Positions 11,272 through 18,032 of a DNA stretch of 64,000 nucleotides are shown here, in pieces. The stretch comes from an uncultured Gammaproteobacteria bacterium (lineage in GTDB: Bacteria; Pseudomonadota; Gammaproteobacteria; HK1): assembly GCA_958295465.1 (NCBI GenBank), contig OY282353.1:1975001-2039000 (forward strand), read 5' to 3'. Both the position numbers and the translations under genes were made by a program. The number at the start of each line of letters is the position of its first letter. The first letter of the stretch is position 1. The notes below the pieces were generated by a model. It did not search any database. It was not told the DNA's origin and saw nothing but the letters and a program-made list of their open reading frames with translations.

Positions 11272-12555
11272 TCACGACGCGAGCCGGGGGGCATCGTGGA
11301 CATCGGCCAAGCCGGGCGTGGAGGCCGGCTCGGAGATAGCCTCCAGCTTCTCGGCGAGCCGCTCGATTCCCTCCTCGAACGAGAAACGCGCCATCACCGT
11401 GCGCAGGCCCGTCACGGCCAGGCGTGCCCGTAGCGCGGGATCGATGATCGCGCGTTCGAGGGCGGCGGCCAGCGCGACGGAGGCGCGCGGAGGCACGAGC
11501 AGGCCGTTGACCCCGTGCTCGATCAACTCGGGGATCGCCGACACCCGGGTCGCGACGCAGGCGACGCCGAGGAGCTGGGCTTCCATCAGCACGTTGGGCA
11601 GCCCGTCGCGGTCGCCGTCGGCGGAGATGCGCGAGGCGAGCGCGAACAGGTCCGCATCGGCGAAGTGCTCCACCACGCGGTCGTGGGAGAGGCTTCCGCG
11701 CCAGTGCACCCGATCGGCGATACCGAGCGTCTCCGCCTGCTCGCGCAACTTCGTGTCGAGCGGGCCGCCGCCCACGACCTCCAACGTCCATGCGAGCCCC
11801 GGTGGCAGCATCGCGAGCGCATCGAGCAGGTCGTCGTACCCCTTCTTGTCCACCAGACGCCCCACCGAGAGGATCCGCACCGGGTCCGCCGGATCGGAGC
11901 CGTCGCGGGCGACCCGCTCCGCCACGCGGGACGGGAAACGCCGAAGATCCAGGCCGTGGTAGACCAGCTCCACGACGTCGGGCGACGGCGCCAACCCCGT
12001 GAGGTGCTCCAGATTGGTTCGCGTGCACGTCACCCCGAAGCGCGCATCGGCGAGTTTCTCCCGCTTCTCCCACTCCGGCGTCGTCCACACGTCCTTGGCG
12101 TGGGCGGAGAAGCTCCATCCGATACCCAGCATGACGCTGGCGTAGCGGGCGACCGAGGCAGGGGTGTGGAGGAAGTGTGCATGGATGGACTCGACGGGGC
12201 CGAGTTCGGCCGCCAGCACGAGTGCCTGTCCGAAGCGGCGCACCCGGTTCCGGGTACGGTCGCGCGCCAGATCTGCCAGCCACATCGAGCGGGCGCGGGG
12301 ATATCCGGGAAGCCGCCGCGCCGTCTTCCATGCGCGGAGCACCCGTCCCGGGGCTTCGTGAAGATACTCCGGCAGGTAGTGCACCGGAGAACGGATTTCG
12401 GCATGAATGGGGTGGTCGAGTCGATCCGTCGGGTGCCGCAGCGAGACGATGACCAAGTCGATCCCGCGGCGCTCCAGGGCGAGGAGCTCCTGTGCGATGA
12501 ACGTCTCCGAGAGGCGCGGATAGCCCTTCACGACGACCGCGACAGGGCTGCGCAT
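11272..12555 (-). CDS. Glycosyltransferase family 4 protein
   Basis: Cytoplasmic or membrane-associated retaining glycosyltransferase of the GT-B fold, 427 residues. The N-terminal acceptor domain starts with VVVKGYPRLSETFIAQELLA, a pattern common in colanic-acid/WcaL-type enzymes. The C-terminal donor domain contains ILSVGRLVDKKGYDDLLDAL, then VHWRGSLSHDRV, and the E-x7-E motif in LPNVLMEAQLLGVACVATRV followed by IPELIEHGVNGLLVP. It lies just downstream of another glycosyltransferase gene (9 bases between), suggesting one operon for an exopolysaccharide or glycolipid. The sugar and acceptor cannot be told from sequence. Confidence 0.88.
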   Translation of the reverse strand: MRSPVAVVVKGYPRLSETFIAQELLALERRGIDLVIVSLRHPTDRLDHPIHAEIRSPVHYLPEYLHEAPGRVLRAWKTARRLPGYPRARSMWLADLARDRTRNRVRRFGQALVLAAELGPVESIHAHFLHTPASVARYASVMLGIGWSFSAHAKDVWTTPEWEKREKLADARFGVTCTRTNLEHLTGLAPSPDVVELVYHGLDLRRFPSRVAERVARDGSDPADPVRILSVGRLVDKKGYDDLLDALAMLPPGLAWTLEVVGGGPLDTKLREQAETLGIADRVHWRGSLSHDRVVEHFADADLFALASRISADGDRDGLPNVLMEAQLLGVACVATRVSAIPELIEHGVNGLLVPPRASVALAAALERAIIDPALRARLAVTGLRTVMARFSFEEGIERLAEKLEAISEPASTPGLADVHDAPRLAS

Positions 12556-12564
12556 GGAGAAGGC

Positions 12565-13857
12565 TCAGCGCTTGACGCCGGCGGCGCGCACCGGGTCCAG
12601 ACGCTTGCCACGTGAATCGAGCCAGCGTTCGACGAGACGGTGGATGTTGTCGAGACCTTCGAGCAGGCCCGGCACGACCACATCGGAGGGACGCGGCTGC
12701 GATGCAATTCCGCGCAGCGCCGCGGCCATCGAATTCCGGTCACGGCCATGCTCGTCGCTCAGCATCCGCACCAGTCCGAGCTGTTCGGCGCGCGACGCCC
12801 GGATGGTCTGCTCCAGCCGCGGGCGGCGTCGCGGCACGATCACCGCAGGTTTGTCGAAGGTGAGGATCTCGCAGAACGTATTGTACCCGCCCATGGCGAC
12901 CACCCCCGCCGCGCGGGCCATCAGGTTTTCGAACCGCGCGTCGAAGGTGATCGCCTCGACCCGGTCGAGCCTGGCGATGCGCATGCGGAACTGCTCCCGG
13001 CGCTGCGCCCGCATGAAGGGTCCGAAGGCGATCAGCGCGGGATGGGGCAAATCGGAATTCGACTCGTACGCGCCGATGACCCAATCGATGAGATCTTCGC
13101 CGTCGCCGCCTCCGCCGGGGGTGATGAGGATGAATGGTTCGGACAAGGCGGTCGCGGCCCGTATTCCCGGCGGATCATCGGACGGCATGCTTTCGAGATA
13201 GCCGGTATAGGTCATCTTCCGGCGAATCGATTCCGAGAGCCCGAGACCAGCCAGCGGGTCGCACACCTGTGGCAGGCCGTAGACGAGGATATCGTCGTAG
13301 AGGGTCTCCAGGGCCGGTACCGGATTCTTCCGAGCCCACTCCTCGGAGAGAGAGGCAGGGTCGTCCATCACGTCGCGGAGCCCCAGCACGAGGCGGGTCC
13401 CGCGGGCCCCGAGCACCTCGAGGGCGTCCTGGATCTCCCCGCGCAAGCCGAGCGGTTCCTTGTCGACGATGAAGACGTCAGGCGCGAACACCTCCGCGGT
13501 GTGCTGGATGATCGAGGCGCGCATCCGCAGCACTTCCCCGATGTCCATGTGCAGGCTGAGCGACGAGTACTCGCCGTTGCGCAGCTTGATGACCCCGGGG
13601 ATGCGGACGAAGTCGACGCGGGTCCGGAAATCGAAGCTGCCGATGATCGGCGAGCCCGACAGGATGAGCACGGACAGCGCCTTGCGGCGCGCAACCAGCG
13701 CGTGCGCGATGGTCCGGCATCGGCGCAGGTGTCCGAGCCCGAAGGAATCGTGGCTGTAGACCAGCACCCGTGCGTGTCTGGATGATGCGGCCACGCCGGC
13801 CCCGCATGGGTTCCCCGTACCTCGCGCGAGCCTAGCCGAACCCCGACGGACCGGCAA
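12565..13857 (-). CDS. MurG-like glycosyltransferase family protein (COG4671 type)
   Basis: Predicted GT-B glycosyltransferase, 430 residues as read. The first 25 or so residues look weakly conserved, so translation may begin later. Family features: YSHDSFGLGHLRRCRTIAHA near the N-terminus (the Gly-rich acceptor loop), ILITPGGGGDGEDL in the middle, and the donor-site segment GVVAMGGYNTFCEILTFDKP followed by AVIVPRRRPRLEQ. It is upstream of, and probably cotranscribed with, the GT4 gene. Together they look like a small polysaccharide module. The exact product is unknown. Confidence 0.8.
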   Translation of the reverse strand: MPVRRGSARLARGTGNPCGAGVAASSRHARVLVYSHDSFGLGHLRRCRTIAHALVARRKALSVLILSGSPIIGSFDFRTRVDFVRIPGVIKLRNGEYSSLSLHMDIGEVLRMRASIIQHTAEVFAPDVFIVDKEPLGLRGEIQDALEVLGARGTRLVLGLRDVMDDPASLSEEWARKNPVPALETLYDDILVYGLPQVCDPLAGLGLSESIRRKMTYTGYLESMPSDDPPGIRAATALSEPFILITPGGGGDGEDLIDWVIGAYESNSDLPHPALIAFGPFMRAQRREQFRMRIARLDRVEAITFDARFENLMARAAGVVAMGGYNTFCEILTFDKPAVIVPRRRPRLEQTIRASRAEQLGLVRMLSDEHGRDRNSMAAALRGIASQPRPSDVVVPGLLEGLDNIHRLVERWLDSRGKRLDPVRAAGVKR

Positions 13858-13988
13858 TCGGAGCCTTCGCTTGAAGGGTCGGAGGCGATCCTGCGGGCCG
13901 TTCGAGACACCTTCGCCGGCTCCGGGCCGCCGGCCGGTCCGATGCGGCCCAGCCGGCAGCGCCTCTCGGGCGCCCGCTCGTGCTCCGG

Positions 13989-14006
13989 CAGCAATTCCCG
14001 TTACCC
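13989..14006 (+). repeat. Partial copy of the CAGCAATTCCCG repeat
   Basis: CAGCAATTCCCGTTACCC here resembles the end of the inverted-repeat element at 33328-33450 (CAGCAATTCCCGCTAAC). The following 80 bases are AT-rich compared with the rest of the window and contain no gene. This is probably a relic of the same mobile or repeated element. Confidence 0.35.
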
Positions 14007-14103
14007 CATTTTTACCATACCCTTACACGATTTATCACTACATCATGCAGTTACGATAGTCGAGGTCGGCGAGTGGCACTACAATCATGTGCCCGAGGGT
14101 CGT

Positions 14104-14403
14104 TTAGACAACAATTTTGCGGACCCCTCCGGGTGCGTGGTTGATGCCCACGGCCTCGTAGATGGCCTGCTGGGAGGGTTCGGCGCGGGTGGCTTTTCGG
14201 CACGTGCAGGGTGCGCCCGTCGGCGCGGCGGAAGGTGGCGGTGATGCGTTGTTGTCCTTCCAGGGTCCGGCGAAGGGTGGCCCAACTGGCGCACTGGCCG
14301 GTTTGGCGCAGGCGCCGGCGAATCCCCTGGACGAGTTGACAGGCGATGACGGTGATGAGCAGATGGCCCTCGGCGCGGATGAGCTTGTGGTGACCTGATT
14401 ACC
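14104..14403 (-). pseudogene. IS1634-type transposase, C-terminal fragment with frameshift
   Basis: The upstream part reads GHLLITVIACQLVQGIRRRL and LRRTLEGQQRITATFRRADG in one frame. The end reads RKATRAEPSQQAIYEAVGIN then PGGVRKIVV and a stop in another frame. Together these match the C-terminal end of DDE transposases of the IS1634/IS4-like group. A frameshift near 14205 and the lack of any upstream catalytic domain mark it as a fossil. It abuts the IS1595 fossil. Confidence 0.6.
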
Positions 14404-14405
14404 CC

Positions 14406-14837
14406 TCAAGCTACGCCTGGTTTGAGTAGCTTTTCCGGCATTGGCGGAGTTCTGAGCGCCACGTAGGCAAGCCTGGGAATGAGTTCGGGCAGATGAAACC
14501 GGCGATTGAACCGATACTCGAACTCCGAGAGGTAGCGCTGTGCATACCTGGGGCGAACGGAGTGATACGTGCTGCGAAGCGCGCTCTTGACGTTACCCGG
14601 AATCGTATCGACCCAATGAAATTCGGGATGCTGCGCACTGGCACGCCCGCCGCCACTCGGTCATGGGAACACCGCGCATCGGTCACGACATGAAAACACG
14701 CCAACCCATCACAGAGCACCCGGCTGCCTTCACACAAGTGCTGGCGAGGCATCGAAGCATTGGCCTTCGGTTCCGAAGAGTGCGAGGAATTCGCTCAGGC
14801 TGATACCTTTCTGGAACTGCACCGGGTTGCGCGCCAT
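14406..14837 (-). pseudogene. IS1595-family (ISXO2-like) transposase with internal deletion and frameshift
   Basis: The start (ATG at 14837) is intact and reads MARNPVQFQKGISLSEFLAL, the typical N-terminus of ISXO2-like transposases. After about 30 residues the zinc-binding and catalytic core is missing. The sequence resumes with the C-terminal DDE end: the DGLACFHVVTDA region, then in another frame HWVDTIPGNVKSALRSTYHS and YLSEFEYRFNRRFHLPELIP, with a stop at 14406. At least one frameshift lies near 14620. The element is dead. Confidence 0.65.
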
Positions 14838-14964
14838 GACAAATCTCCCTTTCTTGTCAGAGAGTTACGTGGCAGATTATACAAATAAACGTGGCTTAGA
14901 TATTATGGTAGTCAGGTGAGCCCATACGCCGGGATGCGCCGGTAGCAGGTATGCGAGGACGAAC

Positions 14965-16296
14965 ATGCGCCTGCAATCGCCGACACGCCGGGAGATCCCT
15001 CTAAGGCAGGGGCAGCCGCCCCTGCCGGTGCGGGTACGGGACGCGATCCGGCGCCAGCAGGCGTCGAGCGAGATCGTGGTGGGGTGGATCCAGCTCGCGA
15101 TCGTCGTCACGTTCTCCATCCTCTACGCGCTCTCCCCCAAACCCTACACCGCCGAGCCGGTACTCGCCCCGGAGCCCTGGGTGCTCGGTGCGTACCTGCT
15201 CTTTACCCTCGTGCGCGTCGTCCTCGCCCATCGGCGCGCGCTGCCGGCCTGGCTGCTGTACGTGTCGGTGGTCCTCGACATGCTCCTGCTGCTCGCGCTG
15301 ATCTGGAGCATCCACGTCAAGTACGGGCAGCCGGCGTCGTTCTATCTCAAGGTGCCCACCCTGCTCTATGTCTTCATCTTTATCGCGCTACGGGCGCTAC
15401 GCTTCGAGGCGCGCTACGTCCTGCTCGCCGGCGCGGTGGCGGCGGCGGGGTGGCTGCTGATGGTGTTCTACGCGGTCAGCATCGTGCCGGACGACCCGAT
15501 GATCACGCGGGACTACGTGGAGTACATGACCTCGAACAGCGTGCTGCTCGGAGCGGAGTTCGACAAAGTCATCTCGATACTGATCGTCACCGGGATCCTC
15601 GCCGTCGCCATCACCCGCGCGCGCGACCTTCTGGTTCAATCGGTCGTGGAGAGCACCGCCGCGGCCGAGCTGTCGCGCTTCGTACCAAGCGCGGTGGCGG
15701 CGCAGATCAAGGCATCCGAGACGCCGGTCGAAGCGGGCGCGGGAGAGGTCCGCGAGACGACGATCTTCTTCAGCGACCTTGAGGGGTTCACCACCTTGAG
15801 CGAGGGCATGTCGCCGGTCGACCTGATCTCCACCCTGAACGAGTACTTCGCGGCGGTGACCGAGCCGATCGTCCGCCACGGGGGAGCCATCAACCAGTAC
15901 CAGGGCGATGCCATCCTCGCGACCTTCAATCTCCCCACGGCGCAGGAGGACCACGCCACGAACGCGGTGCGGGCCGCGATCGAGATCCAGCACATCCTCG
16001 CCTCTCGCACCTTCGGGGCAGGTCTCCGGCTCGTGTCGAGGATCGGGATCAACACCGGCGTCGTGGTCGGCGGGCTCGTCGGCGCGCAGAACCGGTTGGG
16101 CTACACCGTGCACGGCGACGACGTGAACCTCGCCGCCCGGCTCGAAGCGCTGAACAAGGAGCACGGGACGCGGATCATCGTCTCCGGCCGCACCCGCGAG
16201 CTCGCGGGGCCCGAGCGCTTCGCGTTCGAGGCGATCGGAACAGTGACGGTGCGGGGACGCAGCCGGCCGGTCACCATCTACGGGCTTGACGCCTAG
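14965..16296 (+). CDS. Membrane-bound class III adenylate/guanylate cyclase
   Basis: Predicted cyclase making cAMP (or cGMP) from ATP (GTP), 443 residues. About six transmembrane helices fill residues 40-225 (for example LLYVSVVLDMLLLLALIWSI), so the N-terminal half may be a membrane sensor. The catalytic domain (about 255-440) shows metal-binding Asp in TIFFSDLEGFTTLSE and in QYQGDAILATF, and the transition-state Asn/Arg in HGDDVNLAARLE. No HAMP domain is apparent. The gene converges on the HD-domain and cNMP-binding genes on the other strand, which makes a local cyclic-nucleotide module plausible. Nucleotide preference is not settled by the sequence. Confidence 0.88.
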   Translation: MRLQSPTRREIPLRQGQPPLPVRVRDAIRRQQASSEIVVGWIQLAIVVTFSILYALSPKPYTAEPVLAPEPWVLGAYLLFTLVRVVLAHRRALPAWLLYVSVVLDMLLLLALIWSIHVKYGQPASFYLKVPTLLYVFIFIALRALRFEARYVLLAGAVAAAGWLLMVFYAVSIVPDDPMITRDYVEYMTSNSVLLGAEFDKVISILIVTGILAVAITRARDLLVQSVVESTAAAELSRFVPSAVAAQIKASETPVEAGAGEVRETTIFFSDLEGFTTLSEGMSPVDLISTLNEYFAAVTEPIVRHGGAINQYQGDAILATFNLPTAQEDHATNAVRAAIEIQHILASRTFGAGLRLVSRIGINTGVVVGGLVGAQNRLGYTVHGDDVNLAARLEALNKEHGTRIIVSGRTRELAGPERFAFEAIGTVTVRGRSRPVTIYGLDA

Positions 16297-16613
16297 ACCT
16301 GCTTCGGAAGCTGCGCCCGATTGGGGCTGGTGCGCGGCGAGACCCGGCCGAATCCGGGTTCCGACGGGCAATGGTCCGCCTGAAGTTCCCGTCCCTGGCC
16401 GCGAAACCACCGGATCGATCCCGCGGTATCCGCTTTCAGCCTGCCCCGGGCGGCGGTACGAACCGGGAACCAGCGATGCCCGCCAACGTCCCGGGCACGG
16501 TCGTGGCATCCGGATTTACGGCTTTCCCTGCCGTCCAGGCGTCCGGTCGCAGTGATTCAACAGGCGTTTTCGGGCCGGGCGGGAATAGCCGACCGGGAAC
16601 GCCGCTCGATGCG
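16297..16613. other. Convergent intergenic gap, nothing recognised
   Basis: This 317-base gap lies between the cyclase stop and the stop of the HD-domain gene. No convincing frame, terminator hairpin with T-run, repeat or RNA gene was seen in it. Confidence 0.5.
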
Positions 16614-17291
16614 CTACATCCGTCCTTGCGCTTCGATCCTGGCGAACAGCCGTTCGATGTTCTCCCGTGCGTGCGCCTCGTGCCGGTCACGGAAGAACTC
16701 CGTGAAACAGAACGCGGGGCGGGCGACGAGCGATTCCACGAACTTCCTGTGCCGGGGGTAGAACTCGTCGTCCGGCACCAGTGGAAACTCCTCGCGCACC
16801 GCGATGCTGTCACGAAGGAACTCCTCCCAGGGCAGGCCGAAGCTCGAGAGATCGATGTCGACGATGAACGACTCGTCGAGGGTCGCCGGGGGTTCGCGGT
16901 GCATCGTCACCATGATGAGCCGATGCACCTTCGACCGGAACCGCTCCAGCCCCCGTCCGCCGGCCCTGGCCGCGAACAGCTCCGCGCTGCGCCGCTCGTT
17001 CCCCTCCGTGGGGACGCCGTAGACCGCATCGTGGAACCACAGCGCCATCTCGACCGCGTCGGGCTCGTCCATCCGATCGGCCGCGAGGTCGAAGCAGCGC
17101 AGGCAGTGCTCGACGTGCGCCGGTGTGTGGTATCGGCGGTGCGGCTCGCGGTAGAGGGCGTCGAGTTCGTCGAACACCACGCCGGCGCCCGCGCCGATGC
17201 GGCGCTCCCAGAGCCCTTCGAAACGTTTCCGGTTCAACTCGATCCTTCTCCCGGCGCCAGCACCGGTCACCCGCCGCGCCGGAGTGTCCAT
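16614..17291 (-). CDS. HD-superfamily metal-dependent phosphohydrolase-like protein (COG4339)
   Basis: Cytoplasmic protein of about 225 residues, related to predicted HD-domain phosphohydrolases of unknown substrate. The start at 17291 (MDTPARRVTG) was preferred because the longer upstream frame is low-complexity Arg/Pro. Metal-binding residues are visible in the order YHTPAHVEHCLR, then the HD pair in ALWFHDAVYG, then DESFIVDIDLSSFG. A conserved-looking end HRKFVESLVARPAFCFTEFF follows. It is upstream-adjacent to no close partner; the cNMP-binding gene lies 176 bases upstream on the same strand. Whether it degrades a cyclic nucleotide is an open guess and not shown by the family. Confidence 0.78.
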   Translation of the reverse strand: MDTPARRVTGAGAGRRIELNRKRFEGLWERRIGAGAGVVFDELDALYREPHRRYHTPAHVEHCLRCFDLAADRMDEPDAVEMALWFHDAVYGVPTEGNERRSAELFAARAGGRGLERFRSKVHRLIMVTMHREPPATLDESFIVDIDLSSFGLPWEEFLRDSIAVREEFPLVPDDEFYPRHRKFVESLVARPAFCFTEFFRDRHEAHARENIERLFARIEAQGRM

Positions 17292-17467
17292 CCACCGCGG
17301 GATCGGTTGGGCGGCTACCGCCCCCGGGGGCCTGCCACGCCGGGGTATGTATCTACCGCGGGCCGATGGACGACCACCGGTCCAGGCGACCCGGCGGCGC
17401 ACTGTCCTGCGACAACGGACGGCAGTGCGCCACCCTCGGACAGTCCTGTCCCGCCCGGCGGCTCCTG

Positions 17468-17944
17468 TCAGGCCCGCACGGACTCCTGCTCCCGCAACTG
17501 CTTCTGCAGTCCGATGAACTGGTCCTGCGAGCGCACGAGCTTGTCGCTGAGCTGGCGCATGACGTCGAGCGCGGCCTCCGGATTCTCCGCCAGCAGCTTG
17601 AGAAACATCTCGTCGCTGATCCGTAGCGCGACGAGCCCGTCCCTGGCCCGGATCGTCGCCGATCGGGGAGAGTTGGTCAGCACCCCCAGTTCGCCGAACA
17701 GCTCGTTCGGGCCGAGCACGCCCTCCACCACCGGCCCCGCCCCGGTCTCGACCACGATCTCGACCTCACCCTCCATGATCACGTAGGCGCTGTCCGCCGC
17801 ATCTCCGGCCTCGAAGAGCACTTCGCCCCCATCGAAGGTGCAGAGCTCGCTGGTGAATGCCAGGAGCTTGAGCTTCGAGAGCTCCAGCCTCGAGAACATC
17901 GGTACCTTGTGAAGCATCTCGGCTTCGGTCTTGAGATCCATCAT
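17468..17944 (-). CDS. Stand-alone cyclic nucleotide-binding domain protein
   Basis: A 158-residue cytoplasmic protein made almost wholly of one CAP-type cNMP-binding domain, without a DNA-binding helix-turn-helix. The start at 17944 follows GGAGAG. The phosphate-binding cassette is complete (FGELGVLTNSPRSATIRA, with the Glu and Arg that contact the cyclic phosphate and ribose), so binding of cAMP or cGMP is likely. The last 40 residues are helical and Gln/Glu-rich (SQDQFIGLQKQLREQE). It begins 89 bases after the stop of the large ABC exporter, in the same direction, so the two may be cotranscribed and functionally coupled. Confidence 0.87.
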   Translation of the reverse strand: MMDLKTEAEMLHKVPMFSRLELSKLKLLAFTSELCTFDGGEVLFEAGDAADSAYVIMEGEVEIVVETGAGPVVEGVLGPNELFGELGVLTNSPRSATIRARDGLVALRISDEMFLKLLAENPEAALDVMRQLSDKLVRSQDQFIGLQKQLREQESVRA

Positions 17945-18032
17945 CGCTCTCCGGCCCCGATCACCGGGCATCGTGCCGGCGGGGCCTGCATGCCATGCCG
18001 ATATGTGGACCGTCGCCATGCACTGACCGGCA

